From the NCBI GenBank assembly GCA_028698335.1, contig JAQVDP010000010.1, positions 1-64,000 of the forward strand: 64,000 nucleotides of DNA. The letters run 5' to 3'. Positions 1-8,720 of the stretch are shown here, piece by piece. The translations under genes and the position numbers were made by a program. Within the stretch, counting starts at the first letter, position 1; each line of letters begins with the position of its first letter. Origin of the DNA: Nevskiales bacterium (GTDB lineage Bacteria; Pseudomonadota; Gammaproteobacteria; Nevskiales; Nevskiaceae). The notes under the pieces were generated by a model, which saw only the letters and a program-made list of their open reading frames with translations, did no database searches and was not told where the DNA came from.

Positions 1-2
1 TT

Positions 3-83
3 GATCAGCGGGTGGTCCCGCAGCTGCTGTTCGGCGCCAGCCAGAAAGAAGCTCGTGCTCAAGATCCGCTCCCGTCAATGTGA
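3..83 (+). CDS. possible 3' end of an upstream gene (partial)
   Basis: Frame 3 is open from the window edge to a TGA at 81-83 (26 residues, ending ...DPLPSM). The TGA overlaps the ATG at 83-85 of the transporter gene as TGATG, a pattern often seen between coupled genes. The fragment is too short to assign to a family, and the open frame could be chance in GC-rich DNA. Confidence 0.3.
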   Translation, partial: DQRVVPQLLFGASQKEARAQDPLPSM

Positions 84-1969
84 TGCCTCATTGTCCGAAA
101 TCAGAAGGGGTTATGCAGCGGTCTCATCTGGGGCTGTTCGCCGGCCTCACGGTATCGGCATCGATCCCCGCCGCGGTGATCTCGATGGGCGTGCTCAAGC
201 TGTTCGGCAACTCCAATATCCTCGAGAACAACATCGTGCAGACCGCGGCGTCGGCCGGCGAGTCGCTGGCGGCCGGCGTGATCTTCACGATTCCGGCGCT
301 GGTGCTGCTCGGCTACTGGAACGTGTTCGACTACTGGTGGGTGTCGGTCATCGCCGGACTCGGCGGCCTGCTCGGCGTGCTGTTCACGATCCCGCTGCGG
401 CGTTCGCTGATCGTCGAACAGGGACTCGCCTTTCCGGAAGGCAAGGCCACCGCCGAGGTACTGCGGGTCGGCGACGGCGGCGGCGCCGGGCTGCGCTTCC
501 TGGGCTGGGCCGGTCTGGCCGGCGCGGCGGTCAAATTCGCGGAGACCGGCCTGCGCCTGTGGCCGGGCTCGGTCGGCGCCGGCACCTGGCTCGGCGGCGG
601 CGTGATCGGCTACGTCGGCACCAATCTGTCGCCCGCGCTGCTGTCGGTCGGCTACATCGTCGGGCTCAACATCGCGGTGCTGGTGTTCCTCGGCGGCGCG
701 ATTTCCTGGTATCTGGCGATTCCGCTCTACGGCGCCGTGTTCGCCGCCGACGATCCGGTGATCGGCCCGATGATCAGCGCCGGCACGCCGGCGCTGGATG
801 TCGCCTGGCAGATCTGGACATCCAAGATCCGCTATCTCGGCGTCGGCGCGATGCTGATCGGCGGCATCTGGGCGCTGATCTCGATGCGCGCATCGCTGCT
901 GTCGGGCGTCCGCAGCGGGCTGGCCCTGCACGGCGGCGACAACCGCTCCGAGCTGCCGCACACCGAACAGGATGCGCCGATGAAGCTGGTGCTGATCGCG
1001 ATCGCGGTCATGATCGTGCCGATCTTCATGGTCTACGAGACGGCCGTTTCGAGTGTCGGCATCGGCCTGCTGATGGCGGTGATCATGGTCGTCGCCGGCT
1101 TCCTGTTCGCATCGGTGGCCGCCTACATGGCCGGCCTCGTCGGCTCGTCCAACAATCCGATCTCCGGCATCACCATCGCCACGATCCTGTTCTCGTCGCT
1201 GATCCTGCTGTGGCTGATGGGCAGTGGCGCCGAGGCCGGACCGACCGCCGCGATCATGATCGGCGCGGTGGTGTGCTGCGCGGCGGCGATCGGCGGCGAC
1301 AACATGCAGGATCTCAAGGCCGGCCACATCGTCGGCGCGACGCCGTGGCGCCAGCAGTTGATGCAGGGCGTCGGCGTGATCTCCTCGGTGCTGGTGATGG
1401 CGCCGATCCTGAACCTGCTGCTCAAGGCCTATGGCCTCGGCGCGCCGACCGAAGATCATCCCAATGCGCTGCTGGCGCCGCAGGCCACGCTGATGGCGTC
1501 GGTGGCACAGGGCGTGTTCCACGGCGGACTGCCGTGGGGCATGATCGCCACCGGGGTCGGCATCGGCGCCGCGATCATCGCCTGGGACGAATGGCTCAAG
1601 GCCCGCAAGGCCGAGTTCCGCGCGCCGGTGCTCGCGGTCGCGGTCGGCATCTACCTGCCGCTGGAACTGTCGGTGCCGATCCTGATCGGCGGCGTGATCG
1701 CCCATCTCGCGGAACGCTACAACGCGTCGCGCTGCAGCCCGGAACAGGCCGAGCACCACCAGCGCAACGGCATGCTCTGCGCCGCCGGCCTGATCACCGG
1801 CGAAGCGCTGATCGGCATCTTCATGGCCGTGCCGATCGTCGTCACCAGTGATCCGGAGGTGCTGGCGCTGCCCGCATCGATGCAGATCGGCGCGCCGCTG
1901 GGGCTGGCGGTCATCTGCGCCGTCGTCTACGCGATGTACCGCGTCGCCGCGCCCCGTCAGGTCACCTGA
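80..1969 (+). CDS. OPT family oligopeptide/metal-chelate transporter
   Basis: A polytopic inner-membrane protein of the OPT superfamily, which imports oligopeptides or metal-siderophore conjugates using the proton gradient. Family signatures are clear: SIPAAVISM and NILENNIVQT near residues 25-50, a FPEG motif near 115, and SSNNPISGITIATI in the middle third. Many hydrophobic segments follow to the C-terminus (629 aa from GTG 80, or one codon less from ATG 83). The start is odd: relatives have about 40 residues with a first membrane helix before the YLGLFAGLTVSAS-like segment. Here that segment begins only about 12 residues from the start, so the first helix is missing. The family call is sure; substrate and activity are not. 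Confidence 0.88.
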   Translation: MMPHCPKSEGVMQRSHLGLFAGLTVSASIPAAVISMGVLKLFGNSNILENNIVQTAASAGESLAAGVIFTIPALVLLGYWNVFDYWWVSVIAGLGGLLGVLFTIPLRRSLIVEQGLAFPEGKATAEVLRVGDGGGAGLRFLGWAGLAGAAVKFAETGLRLWPGSVGAGTWLGGGVIGYVGTNLSPALLSVGYIVGLNIAVLVFLGGAISWYLAIPLYGAVFAADDPVIGPMISAGTPALDVAWQIWTSKIRYLGVGAMLIGGIWALISMRASLLSGVRSGLALHGGDNRSELPHTEQDAPMKLVLIAIAVMIVPIFMVYETAVSSVGIGLLMAVIMVVAGFLFASVAAYMAGLVGSSNNPISGITIATILFSSLILLWLMGSGAEAGPTAAIMIGAVVCCAAAIGGDNMQDLKAGHIVGATPWRQQLMQGVGVISSVLVMAPILNLLLKAYGLGAPTEDHPNALLAPQATLMASVAQGVFHGGLPWGMIATGVGIGAAIIAWDEWLKARKAEFRAPVLAVAVGIYLPLELSVPILIGGVIAHLAERYNASRCSPEQAEHHQRNGMLCAAGLITGEALIGIFMAVPIVVTSDPEVLALPASMQIGAPLGLAVICAVVYAMYRVAAPRQVT

Positions 1970-1988
1970 ACCGGCATCCGCGGCGCAC

Positions 1989-2017
1989 AAAAAACCCCGG
2001 CCATGCCGGGGTTTTTT
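1989..2017. terminator. bidirectional rho-independent terminator
   Basis: A perfect 13-bp inverted repeat (AAAAAACCCCGGC, loop CAT, GCCGGGGTTTTTT) lies between the convergent transporter and cold-shock genes. It gives a GC-rich hairpin followed by six T in either direction, so it can end transcripts from both strands. Confidence 0.9.
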
Positions 2018-2031
2018 GCATCGGGACCCGC

Positions 2032-2244
2032 TTACAGGCGACGGATCTGCGCGGCCTGCAGACCCTTGGGTCCGGTCCGCACCTCGAACTCGACACGCTC
2101 CCCCTCGTTCAGGGTCTTGAACCCGGAGCCCTGGATCTCGCGGAAGTGAGCGAACAGATCGTCACCGCCGCCCTCCGGGGTGATGAAGCCATAACCCTTG
2201 GCCTCGTTGAACCACTTCACGGTCCCGGTGGAAACATTAGACAT
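2032..2244 (-). CDS. csp: CspA-family cold-shock protein
   Basis: A 70-residue single cold-shock domain (OB fold) that binds single-stranded RNA or DNA and acts as an RNA chaperone in the cytoplasm. Both nucleic-acid motifs are present: RNP1 as KGYGFI near residues 16-21 and RNP2 as DLFAHF near 29-34, with the family opening [16 protein letters not shown] lies 8 bases before the ATG. The gene is followed by the shared terminator. The roughly 250 bases upstream (2245-2501) hold no other gene; they must contain its promoter and leader as well as the promoter of the divergent phosphatase gene. Whether it is cold-induced cannot be told from sequence. Confidence 0.95.
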   Translation of the reverse strand: MSNVSTGTVKWFNEAKGYGFITPEGGGDDLFAHFREIQGSGFKTLNEGERVEFEVRTGPKGLQAAQIRRL

Positions 2245-2501
2245 ACGACATTCCTTTCAAATCAAAACAGTGCTTCGGGCGTCCCCCCGCCCGCAGGGCG
2301 CAGGCGCTCAAGTACAGGCCGCCCGGAAAACTTACACAGCACCGTTCTGACGAACGGGTAAGGAATACCGCGGTGACACACAGCCCGCAGGCTGCTTGAA
2401 ACGACTGCAGCACCGGACTCTACACACAGATCCCCGCGCGGAAAACCCCGATTCGCGCGATGCATTTGGGCGGCGTTGCAGCAGCTTCGTAGAATGGGCG
2501 G

Positions 2502-3800
2502 ATGACTTCGACCGACTCCGCCGCCATGTCGTTGAGCGGGCATCGCTTCTCGCTCGACCACGGGCACCTGCTCGAAACGCTCGCCACCAGCCGTCGCCTG
2601 CTGATCATCCAGGACCTCGACGGGGTCTGCATGGATCTGGTCCGCGACCCGCTGACCCGCACGATCGATCGCAGCTACGTCGAGGCCGCCCGCCGCCTGG
2701 CCGGCCATTTCTACGTGCTGACCAATGGCGAGCACATCGGCAGCCGCGGCCTCAACCGCATCGTCGAGCAGGCCTTCGAAACCCCGGAGCACGTCTCCGA
2801 ACAGGGCTTCTATCTGCCCGGCCTCGCCGGCGGCGGGGTCCAGCTGCAGGACCGCCACGGCGCGGTCTCGCACCCGGGCGTCAGCGATGCGGAGCTGGCC
2901 TATCTGCAGGGCGTGCCGGACGTCGCGCGCCGCTTCCTGCGCGAGCTGCTGGCGGCGCCGCCCTTCGACTTTCCCGAGGACCGGGTCGACGCCCTGGTGG
3001 AATCGGTGGTCCTCGACAATCTCGTGTCGCCGACGCTGAACCTCAACACGCTCTACCACGCGCTGCGCGACCGGCCGGCGCGGTACCGGGAACTGCAGCA
3101 GATGGCCGCCGCGCTGATGGACCGTCTGATGCGCGGCGCCGCCAGCGCCGGCCTCGGCGACAGCTTCTTCGTGCACTACGCGCCGAACCTGGGACGCGAC
3201 GCCGCCGGCCTCGAGCGCATCCGCTTCAGCGACGGCCGCGACGCCGGCACCACCGACTTCCAGTTCATGCTCAAGGGCGCGATCAAGGAAGTCGGCGTGC
3301 TGGTGATCCTCAATCACTACTATCACGCCCATACCGGGCGCTACCCGCTCGGCGAGCACTTCAACGCCCGCGCGGCACCACGCGATGCCGCCGCGCTGCT
3401 GGCGCTGGCGCGCGCGCATTTCGATCCGGCGCAGATGCCACGCATCGTCGGCGTCGGCGACACGGTGACGGCGCACGCGGAAACGGGCGCAGACGGCCTG
3501 CGCATGCTGCGCGGCGGCAGCGACCGCGGCTTTCTGACGCTGGTGCAGGATCTCGGCATCGCCTTCGGCAGCGACAACGCCGTGCTGTTCATCGACAGCA
3601 GCGCCGGCGAGGTCGCCCGCCCGGGCCTGGATGCGACGCATCTGCAGGCCTGCGCGGACGATCCGGCACTGGCGCCGTGGCCCGGCGTGCGCCAGATCAG
3701 CGACCCCGACGACCCGCTGCGTCTGAACTTCGTCTTCCCCGGCGGGCACCGGCAGTATGTGCGCTTCTTCGAGACGCTCGCCGCGCGCTACCCGGCCTGA
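2502..3800 (+). CDS. stpA: glucosylglycerol-3-phosphate phosphatase (StpA-like)
   Basis: A 432-residue HAD-type phosphatase closely resembling cyanobacterial StpA, which dephosphorylates glucosylglycerol phosphate in the last step of making the osmolyte glucosylglycerol. Visible features are FSLDHG near 16-21, the HAD motif D38-L-D40-G-V, PLTRxIDRSYVEA, FYVLTNGEHIG, and a GVGDT motif near residue 318 as the acidic metal-binding loop. A second ATG at 2526 (MSLSGHRF) is an alternative start; neither start has a strong ribosome-binding site. The partner synthase gene ggpS is not in this window. The neighbours (csp, arsenic genes) give no pathway context. The family call rests on end-to-end motif similarity I recognise; substrate is inferred. 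Confidence 0.82.
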   Translation: MTSTDSAAMSLSGHRFSLDHGHLLETLATSRRLLIIQDLDGVCMDLVRDPLTRTIDRSYVEAARRLAGHFYVLTNGEHIGSRGLNRIVEQAFETPEHVSEQGFYLPGLAGGGVQLQDRHGAVSHPGVSDAELAYLQGVPDVARRFLRELLAAPPFDFPEDRVDALVESVVLDNLVSPTLNLNTLYHALRDRPARYRELQQMAAALMDRLMRGAASAGLGDSFFVHYAPNLGRDAAGLERIRFSDGRDAGTTDFQFMLKGAIKEVGVLVILNHYYHAHTGRYPLGEHFNARAAPRDAAALLALARAHFDPAQMPRIVGVGDTVTAHAETGADGLRMLRGGSDRGFLTLVQDLGIAFGSDNAVLFIDSSAGEVARPGLDATHLQACADDPALAPWPGVRQISDPDDPLRLNFVFPGGHRQYVRFFETLAARYPA

Positions 3801-3807
3801 GCGCACC

Positions 3808-4839
<1,032 letters not shown>

Positions 4840-4915
4840 GCGAACACTCCCGCGCGCCACGACGGCGCCGGCGAAGCGGAACGGATTGGACGGCGCCCGC
4901 TGACGCGGGCGCCCT

Positions 4916-5428
4916 TCAGTGCCGGCCGACGCGGGCCAGTTCGGCCTGCAGGCTCATGCGGTCGAGCTTGTCGAACGGCAGTTCGGCGAACAGCTCGATG
5001 CGCTGGCGCAGCCGGTGAAACGCATCGTGAAACGCCTTGTGGCGCACGCTGTCGCTGCCCTCGACCGCGGCCGGGTCCGGCAGGCCCCAGTGCGCCGTCG
5101 CCGGCTTGCCCGGCCACACCGGGCAAGGCTCCGATGCGGCGTTGTCGCAGACCGTGAACACGAAATCCATCTGCGGCGCGTCCGGCCCGGAGAACTCGTC
5201 CCAGCTCTTGCTGCGCAGGCCCTCCGTGCTCAGACCGGCGTGGCGGATGATCTCCAGCGCCAGCGGATGCACCTCGCCCTTCGGGAAGCTTCCCGCGCTG
5301 TATGCGCGGAACTTGCCGAGGTGCGCCGGCACGTTGTTCATCAGGGCCTCGGCCATGATCGACCGTGCCGAATTGCCGGTGCATAGAAACAGGACGTTGT
5401 AGGGCCGATGCGAGCTTTCTGGATTCAT
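4916..5428 (-). CDS. arsC: arsenate reductase ArsC (low-molecular-weight phosphatase type)
   Basis: A 170-residue cytoplasmic enzyme reducing arsenate to arsenite for export by Acr3. The LMW-phosphatase P-loop is seen as LFLCTGNSARS, giving the CX5R signature C16-R22. The later LPDPAA supplies the acid-loop Asp-Pro, and VFTVCDNA supplies a second redox cysteine region. It lies 76 bases upstream of acr3 and 70 bases after arsI. The C-terminus is longer than thioredoxin-coupled ArsC of Gram-positives (about 130 aa) but normal for proteobacterial relatives. Whether glutaredoxin or thioredoxin recycles it cannot be told. Confidence 0.93.
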   Translation of the reverse strand: MNPESSHRPYNVLFLCTGNSARSIMAEALMNNVPAHLGKFRAYSAGSFPKGEVHPLALEIIRHAGLSTEGLRSKSWDEFSGPDAPQMDFVFTVCDNAASEPCPVWPGKPATAHWGLPDPAAVEGSDSVRHKAFHDAFHRLRQRIELFAELPFDKLDRMSLQAELARVGRH

Positions 5429-5498
5429 GTGTTCTGAACGGGGCGGCGGGTTTGTTGTGAGTATCGAGCATGGACCGCGTGCGGATTATGCCCGCCCC

Positions 5499-6005
5499 TC
5501 AACCGCAGCACGAGGATTTGCCAGTCTGCGAATCTGCAGCCTGATTGCTACCGCAGCATGACGTCGACGCCGGCGTCTCCGGCACGCAGCAGGCGGCCGT
5601 CTCGGCGCTGGCGTCGACCGCGTCGTTCTCGCCGAACACCGGGATCTCGCCGAGGGTGTTGTAGGTCTCCCAGGCAATGCCTTCGGGATCAGTCAGCCAG
5701 TACTTGTTGGAACGGGCGTAGCAGCACGCCGCCCCGCTCTGCTCGACACCGACGATCTCGGCGGCGTTGACCTGCGCCTGCAGCGCTTCGAGCTCGGCAT
5801 CCGAATCGACCTGCAGCCCCAGATGATTGACGCCGTGGCGACCGTGTCCGCGACTGGAGATCGCGAAGTTGACCCGCGGGTCCTCGATCATCCACTTGGC
5901 ATAGTCGTCCTTGACGACGCTGGGCTCGGCCCCGAACAGGGCACTGTAGAACTTGATGCTGCGGTCGAGATCGGCGACCGAGACGTGTACGTGGAACCGT
6001 TTCAT
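5499..6005 (-). CDS. arsI: ArsI-like C-As lyase (CadI/ArsI family)
   Basis: A 168-residue vicinal-oxygen-chelate protein related to ArsI, a non-haem Fe(II) dioxygenase that breaks the carbon-arsenic bond of trivalent methyl- and aromatic arsenicals. Candidate Fe ligands are H5, the His in GVNHLGLQV and the Glu in GIAWETYN. The substrate-binding vicinal cysteines appear as ACCYARSNKYW. The tail is cysteine-rich, with three further CC pairs (AACC, TSCC, SSCC). Its ATG overlaps the arsR stop by 4 bases (ATGA), so the two are coupled. The related name CadI (cadmium-induced) is used for homologues, but the arsenic operon favours ArsI. Confidence 0.85.
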   Translation of the reverse strand: MKRFHVHVSVADLDRSIKFYSALFGAEPSVVKDDYAKWMIEDPRVNFAISSRGHGRHGVNHLGLQVDSDAELEALQAQVNAAEIVGVEQSGAACCYARSNKYWLTDPEGIAWETYNTLGEIPVFGENDAVDASAETAACCVPETPASTSCCGSNQAADSQTGKSSCCG

Positions 6006-6358
6006 GAGCTTGTCTTCCTGGAGGAGGCGGGAGTGGAGGCCGGCGGCGGGCAGGCCGAGGCGGTGTCGCAGGGCACGCCGCCGCAGCAGTTTTCGGTGAG
6101 GAACGCCAGCAGCGCGTTCATCTGGTTGAAGTCCGGCGCGTAATAGACGAAGCGGCCTTCCTGACGCGGCCGCACCAGGCCGGCGTTGTTGAGTTCCTTG
6201 AGATGGAACGACAGCGTCGCCGGCGACACCTTGAGGCGCGCGCCGATGTCGCCGGCGCACAGGCCGTCCGGCCCCGACTGCACCAGCAGGCGGAAGATCG
6301 CCAGCCGTGAGTTCTGCGCCAGCGCCGCGAGCTTCTTGACGGCCATATCCGTTTTCAT
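6002..6358 (-). CDS. arsR: ArsR-family arsenical-responsive repressor
   Basis: A 118-residue winged-helix repressor and first gene of the arsenic operon. The helix-turn-helix is around residues 36-62 (DIGARLKVSPATLSFHLKEL), followed by the wing GRFVYYAP. There is no CxC in the alpha-3 position of the E. coli plasmid type. Instead cysteines cluster at the C-terminus: C91, C92, C97 and C103. This resembles the group exemplified by Acidithiobacillus ArsR, where a C-terminal Cys triad binds As(III). An imperfect palindrome sits directly before the ATG and probably mediates autorepression. Confidence 0.93.
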   Translation of the reverse strand: MKTDMAVKKLAALAQNSRLAIFRLLVQSGPDGLCAGDIGARLKVSPATLSFHLKELNNAGLVRPRQEGRFVYYAPDFNQMNALLAFLTENCCGGVPCDTASACPPPASTPASSRKTSS

Positions 6359-6378
6359 ATTTCTATGATTATCGAAAT
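6359..6378 (-). promoter_or_regulatory. candidate ArsR operator over the -10 region
   Basis: On the minus strand the 20 bases before the arsR start read ATTTCGAT-AATC-ATAGAAAT, a near-perfect dyad with one mismatch per arm. A GATAAT hexamer inside it could be the -10 box. The position directly over promoter and start fits ArsR autorepression. This is inferred from symmetry; no family consensus was computed. Confidence 0.5.
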
Positions 6379-6517
6379 GTCGAAACGATGCAAGCCCCCG
6401 CCGGCGGCCCGGGCCGGCGGAGGTTGCTATCATCCGCGGCCCCTTTGTCCGCAGATGGCACCCGCCCGCGACCGCGTCGCGACGATCGCCGTCACCGCCC
6501 GAGTATCCGACGACATC

Positions 6518-7414
6518 ATGTGGTTCAAGAATCTGACCGTTTTCCGCCTTCCGTCCGGCTGGAGCCGCAGCCCCGGCGAGATCGAGACCACGCTGACCGA
6601 GTTCCCGCTGCAGCCCTGCGTGGGCCAGAACCTGCAGTCGCGCGGCTGGGTCGCGGTCAACGACGCCGGCCAGCTGGTCATCAGCCAGGAACGCCAGGTG
6701 ATGATCGCGCTGGGCACCGAGGAAAAGCTGCTGCCGGCATCGGTGGTCAATCAGACCGCCGAGGAGCGCATCAAGGAAATGGAGCAGCAGAAGGGCTTCA
6801 AGATCGGCCGCAAGCACAAGCGCGAGATCAAGGAGCAGGTCCAGGCCGACCTGCTGCCGCGGGCCTTCTCGCGCCGCCGCGTGACGCGCGGCTGGATCGA
6901 CTTCGCCGACGGCTGGCTGGTGGTCGACACCTCGACGCCGAGCCGCGCCGACGACTTCACCCACACCCTGCGCAACGCCCTCGGCGAACTGCCGGTGACG
7001 CCGCTGCAGTCGGAGCCTTCGATGAGTGCGCTGATGACCGGCTGGCTCGCGTCCGGCACCGCCCCAGGCGCCTTCGATCTGGACGATGAATGCGAGTTGA
7101 CCGGCACCGACGAGCACAAGGCGACGGTGCGCTACCTGCGCCACTCGCTGGACGGCAAGGACATCGCCGGCCATCTGTCCAACGGCAAGGTCGTCACCCG
7201 CCTGGCACTGACCTGGAACGGCCGCATCAGCCTGGTGATCAACGACAAGCTGCAGATCAAGCGCCTCAAGTTCCTCGACATGGACGCGGTCGAGGACGAG
7301 CAGGGCGGGCTCGATCCCGAAGCGGCCCAGGAAGCCGACTTCGCGCTGATGTGCGGCGAGTTCAGCGCCTTGCTGAAAGACCTCGCCCAGGCGGTCAACG
7401 CACCACGCGACTGA
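6518..7414 (+). CDS. rdgC: recombination-associated protein RdgC
   Basis: A 298-residue DNA-binding protein that forms a ring dimer around duplex DNA and limits RecA function; it is found in beta- and gammaproteobacteria. The start is set at MWFKNLTVFRL, the canonical RdgC N-terminus. The frame is open 51 codons further upstream, but that part is not RdgC-like. Matching segments include LQSRGWV, IALGTEEKLLPASVV, and the long charged helix around residues 80-105 (RIKEMEQQKGFKIGRKHKREIKE). Length agrees with E. coli RdgC (303 aa). It is divergent from the ars operon and convergent with the downstream lipoprotein gene. Confidence 0.95.
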   Translation: MWFKNLTVFRLPSGWSRSPGEIETTLTEFPLQPCVGQNLQSRGWVAVNDAGQLVISQERQVMIALGTEEKLLPASVVNQTAEERIKEMEQQKGFKIGRKHKREIKEQVQADLLPRAFSRRRVTRGWIDFADGWLVVDTSTPSRADDFTHTLRNALGELPVTPLQSEPSMSALMTGWLASGTAPGAFDLDDECELTGTDEHKATVRYLRHSLDGKDIAGHLSNGKVVTRLALTWNGRISLVINDKLQIKRLKFLDMDAVEDEQGGLDPEAAQEADFALMCGEFSALLKDLAQAVNAPRD

Positions 7415-7436
7415 TCCGCCAGCCCGGCGCCCGGGC

Positions 7437-8720
7437 TCAGTCGAGGTTCACGCGGATGTCCGCGTCGGCATGGAGTTCGCCCTCGCTGTTGGCGGTCGTC
7501 GCACGCACGGTCGCCTCGCCCTCCAGCTCGGTGGGCGTCAGCAGGCCCTGCTCGGCACCGCCGATGGTGACCGCGACCAGATCGTCATTGAGGCTCTGCC
7601 AGCTCACGTCGCGTCGCACCGGCCGCTCGTAGCCGTCGCCGAACCGACCGTAAGCCTCGAGCTGCAGCGTGTCCGGATAGAACAGCGTCGCGTCCGTCGG
7701 CGACACCCGCAGGCTCTGGATCTCCAGATCGACGAAGCGGTAGACGCGCGTATCAGCGGTCAGATCCAGCGGCCGGTAACGCAGCCGGTACTGCTGCGGC
7801 GTGTCGGTCACGTAGCCGTTGAGCACCAGATAGTCGGACACCGCGATCGCGGACTGGTCCGCATCGCCCTGGATCTGTTCGATCTCGAGCTGCGCGGACA
7901 GGTTCTGCGCCGGCGCGGCAGGGTCCGCGAACACCGCCTCGGCGCGTATCTCGTCGCTGAGCCCGATCGGCACCGGCAGATCGGCGGGCTGCTCCGCCGT
8001 CAGGCGTAGCTGACTGACCGCGCCGAGCTGCAGGCCCAGACGCGCGGTCCGGTCACAGGTGAACAGCTGCGCGAGCAGATCGAAGGGCTTGTCCAGCGGA
8101 TCGGACACGGCGGCAACCACCGAACCGTCGATCTCCGCCGGCGCGCCGACGCTGGGCAGCGACCAGATTGCGCTCTGGGTCAGGTCCACCTCCAGCGTGT
8201 CATCCTCGAGTTCCGCCTTGAGCTCGAACGCCTGGGTCGAGCCGGGCGCCATGCGCGTCAGCGCCGGTTCGATCCACATTGCCGCGATCGGACGCGCGGT
8301 CACGCTGAAGCTGTCGCGCAGCCCGACATAATCGGCGCTGATCGACGCCGTGCCGGGACTGCGCGCGATCACCATGCCCGCCGCGTAGTACTCGCCGGAG
8401 CCCGGTTCGGTCTCGATGTCGCCGTTGCTGACATCGATCACGCCGGGGTTGCTCGACCGCCACAGCACGCGACCGGTAACGTCGCCCTCGCGGGTGCTGC
8501 CGCCCCGGAAATGCGCGGTAGCCGCCAGGTTGAATGCCGCGCACTCGAAGGTCCGGTATTCGTCGTCGTAGTCGCCCAGCGTGATCGAAATGCCGGTCGG
8601 CGCGGAACCCGAACCGATGCCGTCGCAACCGACCAGCATCCCCAGCACCAACCCGCCAGCCACGATGCCGGCGGCCCGCACCGACGGCGCGCCGCGCAGC
8701 GCCAGAACGCGATGCCTCAT
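7437..8720 (-). CDS. lipoprotein with bacterial Ig-like (BIG2-type) segments
   Basis: A 427-residue predicted lipoprotein. A hydrophobic signal ends in LVGC at C32, the lipidation site. The remainder is beta-rich and contains segments typical of BIG2 Ig-like domains (VLWRSSNPGVIDVSNG..., SPGTASISADYVG, and late VSWQSLNDDLVAVT ... GEATVRATT), so two or three such domains are likely. Its ATG overlaps the stop of the upstream NHL-repeat gene as ATGA, so the two are translationally coupled. Function is unknown; adhesion or surface structure is a guess. Confidence 0.75.
   Translation of the reverse strand: MRHRVLALRGAPSVRAAGIVAGGLVLGMLVGCDGIGSGSAPTGISITLGDYDDEYRTFECAAFNLAATAHFRGGSTREGDVTGRVLWRSSNPGVIDVSNGDIETEPGSGEYYAAGMVIARSPGTASISADYVGLRDSFSVTARPIAAMWIEPALTRMAPGSTQAFELKAELEDDTLEVDLTQSAIWSLPSVGAPAEIDGSVVAAVSDPLDKPFDLLAQLFTCDRTARLGLQLGAVSQLRLTAEQPADLPVPIGLSDEIRAEAVFADPAAPAQNLSAQLEIEQIQGDADQSAIAVSDYLVLNGYVTDTPQQYRLRYRPLDLTADTRVYRFVDLEIQSLRVSPTDATLFYPDTLQLEAYGRFGDGYERPVRRDVSWQSLNDDLVAVTIGGAEQGLLTPTELEGEATVRATTANSEGELHADADIRVNLD

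Noticed and set aside
1-1851. A 616-codon frame overlapping the OPT transporter
   Set aside because: It is an Arg-rich shadow of the transporter gene; the transporter frame has clear family motifs and membrane segments.
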